The notes beneath the pieces are model-generated. The model ran no database searches. It had not been told where the DNA came from and was given only the letters and a program-made list of their open reading frames with translations. A DNA stretch of 64,000 bases, taken from NCBI RefSeq assembly GCF_002013895.1, contig NZ_MAFQ01000001.1, forward strand, positions 372,001 through 436,000, in the 5' to 3' direction. The stretch's first letter is position 1, and every line of letters starts with the position of its first letter. Positions 8,134 to 17,079 of the stretch are shown here, piece after piece. Position numbers and translations under genes: made by a program. This DNA comes from Mycobacteroides franklinii (GTDB lineage: Bacteria; Actinomycetota; Actinomycetes; Mycobacteriales; Mycobacteriaceae).

Positions 8134-10754
8134 AGCTGCATCGGCTCTCGGTCACCAATTATCGCGGAATCACGCACCGCGACATCACCTTTCCTGATCG
8201 TGGCGTGGTGGTGGTGAGTGGCGCCAACGAGATCGGCAAGACGTCGATGATCGAAGCGCTTGATCTGCTGATCGAATCCAAGGATCGCTCCACCAAGAAG
8301 GACGTCAAGCAGGTCAAACCCACCTTCGCCGACGTCGGTTCCGAGATTGAGGCCGAGATCAGCTGTGGCCCATATCGCTTTGTGTATCGCAAGCGTTTCC
8401 ACAAGCGCGCCGAGACGCATCTGACGGTCGTCGAACCGCGACGTGAACAGCTCTCCGGCGATGAGGCACATCAGCGGGTTCTGGACATGCTGGATGAGTC
8501 CATCGACATGAATCTGTGGAAGGCACAACGGGTTCTACAGTCGGCGGGGGCAGGTGTGCTCGATCTGTCGGCAAGTGATGCGCTCACCCGTGCTCTGGAT
8601 TTGGCTGCGGGACAATCGGTTGCGCTGTCGGGCAGCGAGCCCGATCTGGTCGAGCGAATCGATGCCGAGTACGCGTTGTACTTCACCGGGACGGGGCGGC
8701 CTACCGGTGAATGGGCCAAGGCCGGTGCGCGTTTGACCGCGGCCGAGGACGCTCTTGCCGTTGCCCGCGCGGCCATGGTAGAGGTCGATCAGCAGGTCCG
8801 TGAGCACGACGAGCTGACCCGGGAGCTGGCGTCCGTCATCGCCGATCGTGCCGAGATAAGTCGTCGACTGGCTCCGTTGGAACAAGCCTCCCAGGCTGTT
8901 TCGACTCTCGTGCAGCAGCGCGATAATGCCGTCGTGGTGGCGGAGGCCGCGCAGGCAGCGACGGTGGCAGCCCAGGCGAAACGTGAAGAGCGGGTCCAGC
9001 TGGTCGCCGATATCCAGGCCCGCCGGACGTCCATCGAAGGTCTCGCCGAGCAGGTCGCCGCCACGGCAGAGGCGCACGGTATGGCGCAGCACGCGTGTGA
9101 AACCGCCCAGGCCGCGGCGGCTCAGGCGACGGAGGTGGTCGACGGCACCCGCGTGCAGCTGGAGACGGCGCGCGGCACGTTGGAGCGCGCACTGGCCCGG
9201 GACGAGGTGGACGGGTTGGCGGCCAGAGTGTCGCGTATCGACCTCACCACCCGGCAGTTGGCCTCGGTCGGCGCGGAGCTTGCGGCGCTGGTCATCACCG
9301 CGCAGACACTGAGCGCGATCGAGACCGCTGCGCGCGCCGTCGGCATGGCAGAGGCGGCATTGGAGACCGCCTCGGCGCAGGTCGAGGTACGCGCGCTCGC
9401 CGATGTGGAGATCATCGCGAACGGCGAGCGGCTGCGGGTCGAGGCGGGACAAGAGTGGGCGAGTGCCGCCACGGACACCATCGAGCTCACCGTTCCCGGC
9501 GTGGCAGTCGCCCGAATCATCCCGGGGTCCAACGCAGCTCAGCTGCGCGAGAACCTCGACACCGCCCGTGAAACGCTGGCGGGCGCACTGGCCGATGCCG
9601 GTGTCGCCGATGTCGGGCAGGCACAGAAGCAGTTCGAACGGCGTACCGAGCTGAATGCCGAACGCGACCGATTGACCGCGCTGCTCGATGGTCTGATGGG
9701 TTCGGAGCACCTTGACGCCCTGCGCGACAAGCTGAGCCGGTTGCGTGAGTTGGTACCGGAGGCCACCGGTTTGTGGGATGCGATCGACCCGACGCAGGCT
9801 CGCGCCGAGGTCGCCCGGCTGGTTGGTGAGGTGGAGCGTATGCAGGCCGAGGAGGTCGCCCACCGCCGGGCGGTCCAGGCCGCCGGTCAGCGGCTCACCG
9901 AGAAGGCCGCCGAGGCCATGGCGGTGCGGGAAAAGCGGGCCGCGCGCGCGGAGGAATTAGTGGCTGCCGAGCAGCGTCTTGCGCATGTGCGGTCCTCGGC
10001 TTCCGATGATCTGCTGACCGAGCGCCATGACCGGGCGGTCCAGGCGGCGGACTTGACCGCCCGGCGTGTCACCGATCTCGTGAGTCAGTTGGCGGCGCTG
10101 GAGGCCGACAGGGTGCGCACCGAACTTGCCGAGGTTTCCGCGCTGGCCCAGGCATTGGATCAGCGACACGAGTCGACGCGCGATCAGCTGCGCGATATCT
10201 CGGTGCGTCTGGAGGTGTTCGGCAGGCAGGGGCGTCAGGATCAGCTGGACGCCGCCGCTTCCGAGCGCGAATATGCGGCAACGGAATTCACCCGAATCGG
10301 CGCGAAGGCGCGGGCCGTCGACACGCTGCGATCGGTGATGATGCGGCACCGCGACGGTATGCGGTTGCGTTATGTCGATCCGTTCCGTGCGGAGCTGGAA
10401 CGGTTGGGCCGCATGGTCTTCGGGCCCACCTTCGAAGTGGACATCGATAGTGATCTGAGTATCCGCAGCCGGACCTTGGAGGGCAGGACGGTGCCCTACG
10501 AGTCACTATCGGGTGGCGCCAAGGAGCAGCTTGGCATCGTGGCACGGCTGGCCAGTGCCGCATTGGTGGCACCTGAGGACGCAGTGCCCGTCATCATCGA
10601 CGACGCGTTGGGGTTCACCGATAGCGACAGGTTGGAGCGCATGGGAGAGGTGTTCGGTGCGGTGGGCACCGAGGCGCAGGTGATCGTGCTGACCTGCAGC
10701 CCCGACCGGTACCACGCGGTCACCGGCGCGCAGCGAATCAGCTTGTCGGCCTGA
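8130..10754 (+). CDS. sbcC: SbcC/Rad50-like coiled-coil ATPase, lacking a zinc hook
   Basis: An 874-residue SMC-like ATPase. Walker A is GANEIGKTS (residues about 30-38). Long Ala/Glu/Arg-rich coiled coils cover roughly 190-415 and 480-740. The C-terminal lobe has the signature LSGGAKEQL (about 793) and Walker B PVIIDDALGFTDSDR (about 820). No CxxC zinc hook occurs in the coil; the only cysteines are scattered. The coil is instead interrupted by a beta-rich stretch around residues 418-475 (from VEVRALADVEI). It forms an operon with the SbcD-like gene and should open or bridge DNA ends. Corresponds to Rv1278. Confidence 0.85.
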   Translation: MKLHRLSVTNYRGITHRDITFPDRGVVVVSGANEIGKTSMIEALDLLIESKDRSTKKDVKQVKPTFADVGSEIEAEISCGPYRFVYRKRFHKRAETHLTVVEPRREQLSGDEAHQRVLDMLDESIDMNLWKAQRVLQSAGAGVLDLSASDALTRALDLAAGQSVALSGSEPDLVERIDAEYALYFTGTGRPTGEWAKAGARLTAAEDALAVARAAMVEVDQQVREHDELTRELASVIADRAEISRRLAPLEQASQAVSTLVQQRDNAVVVAEAAQAATVAAQAKREERVQLVADIQARRTSIEGLAEQVAATAEAHGMAQHACETAQAAAAQATEVVDGTRVQLETARGTLERALARDEVDGLAARVSRIDLTTRQLASVGAELAALVITAQTLSAIETAARAVGMAEAALETASAQVEVRALADVEIIANGERLRVEAGQEWASAATDTIELTVPGVAVARIIPGSNAAQLRENLDTARETLAGALADAGVADVGQAQKQFERRTELNAERDRLTALLDGLMGSEHLDALRDKLSRLRELVPEATGLWDAIDPTQARAEVARLVGEVERMQAEEVAHRRAVQAAGQRLTEKAAEAMAVREKRAARAEELVAAEQRLAHVRSSASDDLLTERHDRAVQAADLTARRVTDLVSQLAALEADRVRTELAEVSALAQALDQRHESTRDQLRDISVRLEVFGRQGRQDQLDAAASEREYAATEFTRIGAKARAVDTLRSVMMRHRDGMRLRYVDPFRAELERLGRMVFGPTFEVDIDSDLSIRSRTLEGRTVPYESLSGGAKEQLGIVARLASAALVAPEDAVPVIIDDALGFTDSDRLERMGEVFGAVGTEAQVIVLTCSPDRYHAVTGAQRISLSA

Positions 10755-10759
10755 GTGAC

Positions 10760-11977
10760 TCAGAAGTAGGCGTTCGCGGGAAGCGGCGTGCCGTGCAGCA
10801 GGTTCTGTCCGATCACCCGGGCCTTGTAGTGCACCGGATTGTGCAGGCTGATGGTGCGGACATTGCGCCAGTGCCGGTCCAGGTTGCGGCTGCGGCTCGA
10901 CGCGCTGGCTCCGCCTAGATCCAGCAGCTTGGTGGCGGCGTCGAGTGCGACGGCATCGATATGCACCTTGGCCTTGGCGACGGCGAGCTGCGCCTCCTCG
11001 GCCAGCTGCGCATCGGGTACGCCGTCGCGCAGGGATGCGGTAGCGGCATCGATGGCATCGGCCGCAGCGAGAACGGCGGCCTCCGCGGCAAAGGCGGTCG
11101 CGCTCAGCTCGCCGAGGGTGCGCTGCAGCAGCGGATCGTCCACCGGGCGCTCGGTGAGAGCGTGGCTGAAGTTGCGCTGACGGGAACGCAACAGCGCTGC
11201 ACCGTCGTCCACCACCGAGCGCAGCACGCCGGCGACGATCGCCAGGATGTACAGCTGCAGCGACGCGTACTGCGTGGTGGGCACAGGGGCGGTGTCATAT
11301 GGCGTTTCGGAAAGAATCTCGTCGGCGGCCACGTCGACTTGGGTGAAGATCGTGGTGCCGGTTCCGGTGCGCCGCTGGCCGAAGCCATCCCAGTCATCCA
11401 CCAGCCGTACCCCGTCGCGGTCACCCGGGACGATGACCGATGCCACCGAGTCGCGGTCGGTGGTGGCGGTGACCGTCAGATAGTCCGCGAACAATGTTCC
11501 GGTGCTGTAGAACTTCTCGCCGTTCAACCGGTATCCGTCGCCGACCGGCAGCAGCCGGGTGTTGAACACCAGGCTGCCCACCGCGAGGGAGCCCTTCTCG
11601 CTGAACGCGTTGGCGAACAGATTGCCCTCGTTCACCTTGGTCAGCCAGGCGGCCGAGGTGGGATCAGCGAGGGTGCGCAGTCTTTCCTCGACGAACCAGA
11701 AGTGAGTGCGGAAGATGTGCGCGACGATGGGGTCAGCCTGCGCGACATCGATGATGGTGGAAAAGAGTTGTCGCACAGATAGTCCCGCGCCGCCGAGCTC
11801 GACGGGGATGCGGAGCCGTCCGATTCCCGCCTCCTTGAGCAGCCGAACCTGGTCAAAGGGATTCTCGTCGTCCAGATCGCGATCCCGGGCACCTTCGGCG
11901 ACTTGGGCCAGCAGATTCCGGTAGGTCTCGGTGCCGGGCAGTGCACGGATTTCCAGGACTGACGGAGCGGAAGTCAT
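10760..11977 (-). CDS. acyl-CoA dehydrogenase-like flavin monooxygenase (SfnC/DszC type)
   Basis: A 405-residue flavoprotein with the acyl-CoA dehydrogenase layout: an N-terminal helical domain (LLKEAGIGRLRIPVELGGAG), a middle beta domain (NGEKFYSTGTLFADYLTVTA) and a C-terminal four-helix domain ending in YKARVIGQNLL. The NGEKFYSTG element and lack of an obvious catalytic Glu block point to the DszC/SfnC branch, reduced-flavin-dependent monooxygenases acting on sulfur compounds or related substrates. ATG 11977 starts the conserved part; an upstream ATG would add a weak 22-residue leader. It ends 5 nt after the convergent sbcC stop. The substrate is not determinable. Confidence 0.75.
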   Translation of the reverse strand: MTSAPSVLEIRALPGTETYRNLLAQVAEGARDRDLDDENPFDQVRLLKEAGIGRLRIPVELGGAGLSVRQLFSTIIDVAQADPIVAHIFRTHFWFVEERLRTLADPTSAAWLTKVNEGNLFANAFSEKGSLAVGSLVFNTRLLPVGDGYRLNGEKFYSTGTLFADYLTVTATTDRDSVASVIVPGDRDGVRLVDDWDGFGQRRTGTGTTIFTQVDVAADEILSETPYDTAPVPTTQYASLQLYILAIVAGVLRSVVDDGAALLRSRQRNFSHALTERPVDDPLLQRTLGELSATAFAAEAAVLAAADAIDAATASLRDGVPDAQLAEEAQLAVAKAKVHIDAVALDAATKLLDLGGASASSRSRNLDRHWRNVRTISLHNPVHYKARVIGQNLLHGTPLPANAYF

Positions 11978-12054
11978 GTCTTCGTTGTACGCAGCATGCC
12001 CAGCGGCGGCATCGCTTTGAATCACCCAGAACCGAAGCGGCAATATGGGTCACG

Positions 12055-12426
12055 ATGATTCGCATGGTTCGGTCCTGGTCGCTCTACCTTCGCCGGCTCA
12101 CCCTGTTGGGTGCCTTCGCGGTGGCCTGCCTGCTCCTGTTCACCCCAGGTGGCACCGTCCCGTCGGGACCTCCCGGGGCGGACAAGGTGGCGCACGTGCT
12201 GATATTCGCGATGTTGGCGGTGTGCTCGCGTTTCGCGAAGATCGACGAGAAACGTACGCTGACTTGGGTTCTGGTGTTCGCGGCATCTTCGGAGGTGATT
12301 CAGGCACTGTGGATTCCGCGCCGCGACGGGAGCCTGCTGGACCTCCTGGCCGATGCGATCGGCCTACTTACGGGGCTGCTGTTGTGGCGGAAGATTCGCC
12401 GCGGGCCTCGGCGGGCTCCGCAATGA
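12055..12426 (+). CDS. VanZ-like membrane protein
   Basis: A 123-residue protein with about four hydrophobic segments and the VanZ-family landmarks DKVAHVLIFAMLAV (about residues 41-54) and EVIQ..WIPRRDGSLLDLLAD (about 80-102). VanZ was named for low-level teicoplanin resistance, but most chromosomal members have no proven role. It starts at ATG 12055 (MIRMVRSW) with ATG 12064 as an alternative. Its last 59 nt overlap the end of the convergent TetR gene, so transcription of the two could interfere. Confidence 0.75.
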   Translation: MIRMVRSWSLYLRRLTLLGAFAVACLLLFTPGGTVPSGPPGADKVAHVLIFAMLAVCSRFAKIDEKRTLTWVLVFAASSEVIQALWIPRRDGSLLDLLADAIGLLTGLLLWRKIRRGPRRAPQ

Positions 12427-13045
12427 CAGTCATCACGGTGCGGGAGTGAGCCAGCCCGCTGGTGACCAGCTCTAGCTGACGCAGCGCGCGATTCAGGGCG
12501 CCGTTCGCGTCCGCGTCGGTGGGGTGATCGGTGTCCACCAGCATGCCGATGGTGTTGAGGATCGAGCCGGCGATGAGGTCCGCCGCGATCTCAAGATCCT
12601 CGGTGGAGTGGTGATTTGTCGCGGGATTGCGTGCGAGCTCCACCACCACGTCGTTGGTGAGCATTCGCATCTCGTTGTTGATGGCACGCCGGATCTGAGG
12701 CGAGCCGCCATGACGTTCACGTACCAGAAACCGGAAGTTGTTCGCGTGCTCGCTCACCCGGTCGACCATGAGACCGAGAATCTTGGCGGGGTTGTCACTG
12801 CCAGCCTCGCGCCGGGCTTGACGAAAGGTATCGCGAAGCGCACGAACACTCTCCTCAGCAAGAACGGTGCCCAGGTCTTCCATCGATTCGAAGTGTCGAT
12901 AGAACGCGGTGGGAACCAAACCCGCGGACCTGGCCACTTCACGCAGGCTCACCGTTGCGAAGCCGCGCACCTTGAGTAGATCCAAGGTCCCGTCGAGCAA
13001 TGCGCGGCGGGTGTGCAATTTCTTCTCGGCACGACTATGTCGCAT
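12368..13045 (-). CDS. TetR-family transcriptional regulator
   Basis: A 225-residue regulator. The N-terminal helix-turn-helix reads TRRALLDGTLDLLKVRGFAT then VSLREVARSAGLVPTAFYRHF (residues about 13-55), a standard TetR DNA-binding domain. The remaining helical domain would bind a small ligand, and the last 20 residues look disordered. It is divergent from the acidic-protein/P450 operon, and the 156-bp gap holds an imperfect 18-bp palindrome at 13151-13168, so repression of that operon and of itself is likely. The C-terminal codons overlap the VanZ-like gene by 59 nt. Confidence 0.85.
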   Translation of the reverse strand: MRHSRAEKKLHTRRALLDGTLDLLKVRGFATVSLREVARSAGLVPTAFYRHFESMEDLGTVLAEESVRALRDTFRQARREAGSDNPAKILGLMVDRVSEHANNFRFLVRERHGGSPQIRRAINNEMRMLTNDVVVELARNPATNHHSTEDLEIAADLIAGSILNTIGMLVDTDHPTDADANGALNRALRQLELVTSGLAHSRTVMTVIAEPAEARGESSATTAAP

Positions 13046-13150
13046 GTCAATCAGTGTACGGGCGTACTCCTACTGTTTGACCTTGTTTCGTTCGAAACCG
13101 CGTTGATGTCTGGTATTGACAGGTTCATCTACGTTGCGCAGACTGGGTCC

Positions 13151-13168
13151 AGTGCACAATTGTTCACT
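13151..13168. promoter_or_regulatory. candidate TetR operator
   Basis: AGTGCACAATTGTTCACT is an inverted repeat with one mismatched pair (AGTGnACAATTGTnCACT). It lies between the divergent TetR gene and the acidic-protein/P450 operon, downstream of TTGACA at 13116-13121. Position and symmetry fit a TetR dimer site; binding is inferred. Confidence 0.5.
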
Positions 13169-13201
13169 ATTTGGTTACTGAATCCGGAAGGACAGTGCAG
13201 C

Positions 13202-13588
13202 ATGGTGGGACCTGTTGAGCGCAACGTAAACGTCGTCCAGGAAGTCGTGGAGTCGGTCGGTACGCGTGTCGGCCGGATCATCCGCATCATCACCAGGACG
13301 GTCGGAGAAGTTGCACGCGAGGTGAGCGGTGTCGTGGCTGACGGGTTCGAAATCGCCGAGGCCAGTAAGAGGGCGCGTGCCGACCACGAACGATGGGATG
13401 CGGCGGAAGATACCGACGAGGCCGAGGATGCTGCCGACGACGACGAAGCCGGCGAACTCGTCGACCTCGACAGGGTGGCCGGCGACAATGACACCGCTGA
13501 TGACGAGGTCGATGTCGTGGCCGAAGAGGTGACTTCCGGATCAGAGTCCGAAGCGCACGAGAACGCCACCGAGCAAGAAAGAGTCTGA
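13202..13588 (+). CDS. small acidic protein, unknown, first gene of P450 operon
   Basis: A 128-residue protein. Residues about 1-55 form an amphipathic Val/Arg-rich helix (NVVQEVVESVGTRVGRIIRI). The rest is extremely Asp/Glu-rich and probably disordered (EDTDEAEDAADDDEAGE). No signal peptide and no cysteine. ATG 13202 was chosen because GGAAGGA precedes it at good spacing. The P450 GTG follows the stop after 2 nt, so the genes are co-translated. It could be a membrane-surface or protein-binding accessory factor for the P450, perhaps an acidic docking partner, but no family was recognised and this is speculation from context. Confidence 0.7.
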   Translation: MVGPVERNVNVVQEVVESVGTRVGRIIRIITRTVGEVAREVSGVVADGFEIAEASKRARADHERWDAAEDTDEAEDAADDDEAGELVDLDRVAGDNDTADDEVDVVAEEVTSGSESEAHENATEQERV

Positions 13589-13590
13589 AC

Positions 13591-15150
13591 GTGTCGGCTC
13601 CAGCGTTGCAGCCCGAACCCGTTCAGACGTCTGTCGCTACGGCGACCGGCGGATGCCCGGTCAACCATGATCTATACCCGGGCGGGCCCACCTTCCTGCG
13701 GTGGCACCACACCCGCGTCGGATACCTCAAGTCGTGGCGGCTGGCGCTCGGCGCGGTCTGGTCGACATACCGTCACACCATCTCGGAGTACCTCGCCGAT
13801 CTACCGGGCCAGGACGACATTATCGTCGCGCGGGCGCCCATGCGAAAGACGGTGATCGTCCGCAATCCGGAATTGGCCCGCCATGTGCTGGTCGCCAACC
13901 AGGACAACTACATCAAGAGCGCCGAATATGACCTACTGGCAGTGGGTTTCGGTCGCGGGCTGGTAACCGATCTCAATGAGGGACTGTGGAATCGCAACCG
14001 CCGGTTGGTGCAGCCGATCTTCGCCAAGCGGCAAGTCGATCTCTTCGCGCCCCAGATGGCCGAGGCGGCCGCGCGCACGCTGGCCCGCTGGGACGAGCTG
14101 TACGCGCAAGGCGATCACGTCGATGTCACCGCCGAGATGAATTATCTGACCATGGATATCGTTGCGCAGACGATGTTCGGTATCGATCTGTCCGGCGATA
14201 TGGCAGAGCGGATGCGCGTGAATTTCGCGCGCTTGCTGAAGCTCTTCGGAGTCGGCTACATCGCGGGAGCCGCGCCGCCGCTGCGCTGGGTGGTGGACAA
14301 GCTCGCCACCCATGGGCCAGATGAATTATCGTCACACACACCGAGATTAGCCATAAAGGCACTGCGTATCGGAGCGTCGGTGGTTGCGCCGCGGACCATG
14401 AAGGGCCTGCGCTGGGTAGAGCGCACCATCGACCAACTCATCGCCGACCACCGCAGCGGCCGGATCTCCAGGCAGGACAATCTGCTGGCTTTGTTGATGG
14501 CAGCTGAAGATCCGGAAACCGGTGCCAAGTACACGGATCTGGAAATCCGGGATGAGTTGATGACCTTTCTGGGTGCCGGCTTCGAGACGACCGCCGCGGC
14601 ACTCGCATGGACCTGGTACTTGTTGTCCCGCAACGCCGATGCTCGGGAAAAACTGGGTGAGGAGGTCGACCGTGTGTTGGGCGGGCGGCTCCCGACAGCC
14701 GCCGATGTCGACGATCTACCATGGACCGCCGCCGTGCTGAACGAGGCCATGCGCGTATACCCGCCGATCCTCGGTCTCGCGCGCGCCGCGAAGGCCGACG
14801 ATGTGCTCGGGGACTATCCGATACCAGCGGGGACGACGGTAACGGTTCTCATCGACAGCATCCACCACAACGATCGGGTGTGGGAGAACGCCAGGACCTT
14901 CGACCCGGCACGGTTCCTCAAGGAGAACCTCGAATCCGAACAGCGCAAGGCGCACATGCCATTTGGCGCGGGCAAGCGGATGTGCATCGCTTCGGGGTTT
15001 GCGAATCTGGAGGCCATCATCGGGATCGCCTCGCTGGCGCAGCAGTACGAATTGGATCTGGTGCCGGGGCAGAAGCCGCGCCGCGAGGTGACGTTTACCG
15101 GTGGTCCGGAAGGGGAGATTCTCATGCGCTTGCGTAAGCGGCATCCGTGA
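13591..15150 (+). CDS. cytochrome P450
   Basis: A 519-residue P450 with all core motifs: the I-helix oxygen-binding AGFETTAAALAW (about residues 329-340), ExxR in EAMRVYPP (about 386), and the heme-binding loop MPFGAGKRMCIASGFA with the Cys ligand at about 463. The N-terminus GGCPVNHDLYPGGP has no membrane anchor, so it should be soluble and use ferredoxin/reductase partners, which are not encoded nearby. It is the second gene of an operon with the acidic protein and an HD-domain gene (GTGA overlap at its end), probably under the divergent TetR. The CYP family and substrate cannot be assigned from memory. Confidence 0.9.
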   Translation: MSAPALQPEPVQTSVATATGGCPVNHDLYPGGPTFLRWHHTRVGYLKSWRLALGAVWSTYRHTISEYLADLPGQDDIIVARAPMRKTVIVRNPELARHVLVANQDNYIKSAEYDLLAVGFGRGLVTDLNEGLWNRNRRLVQPIFAKRQVDLFAPQMAEAAARTLARWDELYAQGDHVDVTAEMNYLTMDIVAQTMFGIDLSGDMAERMRVNFARLLKLFGVGYIAGAAPPLRWVVDKLATHGPDELSSHTPRLAIKALRIGASVVAPRTMKGLRWVERTIDQLIADHRSGRISRQDNLLALLMAAEDPETGAKYTDLEIRDELMTFLGAGFETTAAALAWTWYLLSRNADAREKLGEEVDRVLGGRLPTAADVDDLPWTAAVLNEAMRVYPPILGLARAAKADDVLGDYPIPAGTTVTVLIDSIHHNDRVWENARTFDPARFLKENLESEQRKAHMPFGAGKRMCIASGFANLEAIIGIASLAQQYELDLVPGQKPRREVTFTGGPEGEILMRLRKRHP

Positions 15151-15722
15151 CCACGACGACGGTACTCACCGACGACTTGCGTTCGGATCTATTGCGTCGA
15201 TGGTCCGAGCCGCATCGCCGTCATCACGATGTCGTCCACCTGCGTGAGGTACTCGACGCCGTGGAACTGCTGGCGCAGGACGGCGCGGTCTTCAATCGCG
15301 ACGCAGTCGAACTGGCCGCCTGGTTCCACGATGCGGTGTATGACATTGGCCGAGCGGACAATGAGCGTCAATCTGCAGATTTGGCCCGGAAGCTGTTGCC
15401 TCCCAATATCGGTGATGAAGTGGCGCGCCTGGTGATACTCACCGAGACACATCGCGTCGAACCGCACGATACGAACGGCGCCGTGCTCAGCGATGCCGAT
15501 CTGTCCGTACTCGGTTCCGCTGCGGAACGTTATTCACGGTACGTGGATGCGGTCCGCGAGGAGTACGCGTCGATACCGGACCAGGTGTTCCGCCGCGAGC
15601 GCGCACGGGTGCTGCGCGCGCTTCTCGAGAAGACCGAACTCTTTCACACCGAGGTCGGCCGGGCGCGATGGGAAGCAGCCGCTCGGCGCAATGTTGAAGC
15701 GGAGCTACGCAGACTGGCTTGA
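15147..15722 (+). CDS. HD-domain metal-dependent phosphohydrolase
   Basis: A 191-residue predicted phosphohydrolase. A conserved N-terminal LLRRWSEPHRRHHDVVHLRE is followed by the HD pair in AAWFHDAVYD (about residues 57-66), a later His in TETHRVEP and an Asp-containing SDADLSVLG, which together form the HD metal site. It begins with GTG overlapping the P450 stop (GTGA), so it is the third gene of that operon. It probably hydrolyses a nucleotide or phosphate ester in the cytoplasm. A link to P450 chemistry is inferred only from the operon. Confidence 0.8.
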   Translation: MTTTTVLTDDLRSDLLRRWSEPHRRHHDVVHLREVLDAVELLAQDGAVFNRDAVELAAWFHDAVYDIGRADNERQSADLARKLLPPNIGDEVARLVILTETHRVEPHDTNGAVLSDADLSVLGSAAERYSRYVDAVREEYASIPDQVFRRERARVLRALLEKTELFHTEVGRARWEAAARRNVEAELRRLA

Positions 15723-15728
15723 GGAGTA

Positions 15729-17057
15729 TCAGCGCCGTCGTATCGTGATGCGTCCGTTGTCCTTCGGGCAGGACGCGACTCCGCGTGAGTGCCACTTCTC
15801 GTTGGGGGCCGATGTCGTTTCAATGATGAAGTGCCGCAACACGGTCCGCAGCACGATGTCCATCTCCATATTGGCGAAAGCCGCCCCTACGCAGCGCCGG
15901 GTGCCTCCGCCGTACGGAACCCAGGAGTTGCCTGGCTTGGTACCCATGAACCGTTCGGGATCGAAGCGTTCGGGGTGGGGATAGGCGACGGGATCATCGT
16001 GCATCAGATTGATGCTCACCACGAGGGAGCGGCCCTGCGGGATGCGATAGGGCCCGATATCGACATACGGAGCCAGCACATGCCGACCCGCGAAGTCGAT
16101 GACCGGCCGACTGCGTTGTACCTCAAGGATTGTCGCTTGGCGGTATTCGTTGCTTTCGGTCTGGGCTTCGTCGGACAGGCGCGACAGCACCCGCGGGTTG
16201 CGAGTGATGCGTTCGAAGGCCCACGCCAGGGTGGTCGCTGTGGTTTCGTGGCCGGCCGCCAACAGGGTGAGTAGTTCATCGGAGACATCGCTGCGCGACA
16301 TGGTGGTGCCGTCGTCATAGGTGGAGCGCAGGAGCAGGGCGAGGATGTCGGTACGGTCCTCGAAATCCGGTGCGGCAAGGGCCTTATCGATGAGAACCTC
16401 GATCACCTTGTCGTAGCGTGCGCGCTTGGCCTTGAGAATGCCCCACGGGCTGAACCGGCCATAGTCGCGCTTGGGTTGTGGCAACCGGGTCATGCTGGAG
16501 GCCAACACCACCCACGGTGGGATCAGTTCGCGCAGCACGTCCAGCTCGGCCCCGTCGGCGCCGAAGACCGCACGCAGGATCGCGTTGAGCGTGATCCGCA
16601 TCATCGGTTCCATGGTTTCGAACTGCTGATCCTCGGGCCATGACGCGCACTCACGCAACGTCTCTTCCTCGATGATCTGCTCGTACTGAACCATGGCCTT
16701 GCCGTGGAACTTTGGCGCGAGCAGTTTACGGCGATGCCGGTGTTCGTTGCGCTCCAGTGCGAAGACCGACCCGGGCCCGAGCTGCTGGCTCAGATTGGGC
16801 TGGATATTGCCCAGCACCTCGGTGCTGGTGGTGAATACTTGCCGGGCGAGGTCCGGGTCCGCCACGACCACCGTGTACCCGAACTTGGGAATGTTGATGG
16901 TGTAGACCTTCCCGTACTTCTTCGCCAGCCGGCTCGTAGTCCAGCGGCGCGAGGCCACAAAGGCGATGCCTTGGGCCAGCTTGGGAAGTGCCACGACCGG
17001 GGGAGCGACGGGTTCGGGAGTGTCGGCTGCTCGGTCGATGGTTGAGGTCTCGGTCAC
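15729..17057 (-). CDS. cytochrome P450 (CYP135/138-like)
   Basis: A 442-residue P450. I-helix AAGHETTATTLAW (about residues 245-257), ExxR in EVQRSRP, and heme loop WVPYGGGTRRCVGAAFANME with the Cys ligand about residue 394. Overall pattern resembles the mycobacterial CYP135/CYP138 group, from memory. GTG 17057 was chosen because GGAGGG precedes it by 4 nt and the residues before it look non-coding. It converges on the HD-domain gene with 6 nt between stops, so it is a separate unit with its own upstream inverted repeat (17080-17103). Substrate unknown; soluble, partner-dependent monooxygenase. Confidence 0.88.
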   Translation of the reverse strand: MTETSTIDRAADTPEPVAPPVVALPKLAQGIAFVASRRWTTSRLAKKYGKVYTINIPKFGYTVVVADPDLARQVFTTSTEVLGNIQPNLSQQLGPGSVFALERNEHRHRRKLLAPKFHGKAMVQYEQIIEEETLRECASWPEDQQFETMEPMMRITLNAILRAVFGADGAELDVLRELIPPWVVLASSMTRLPQPKRDYGRFSPWGILKAKRARYDKVIEVLIDKALAAPDFEDRTDILALLLRSTYDDGTTMSRSDVSDELLTLLAAGHETTATTLAWAFERITRNPRVLSRLSDEAQTESNEYRQATILEVQRSRPVIDFAGRHVLAPYVDIGPYRIPQGRSLVVSINLMHDDPVAYPHPERFDPERFMGTKPGNSWVPYGGGTRRCVGAAFANMEMDIVLRTVLRHFIIETTSAPNEKWHSRGVASCPKDNGRITIRRR

Positions 17058-17079
17058 GCGACCCTCCACGGCGTTGCGG

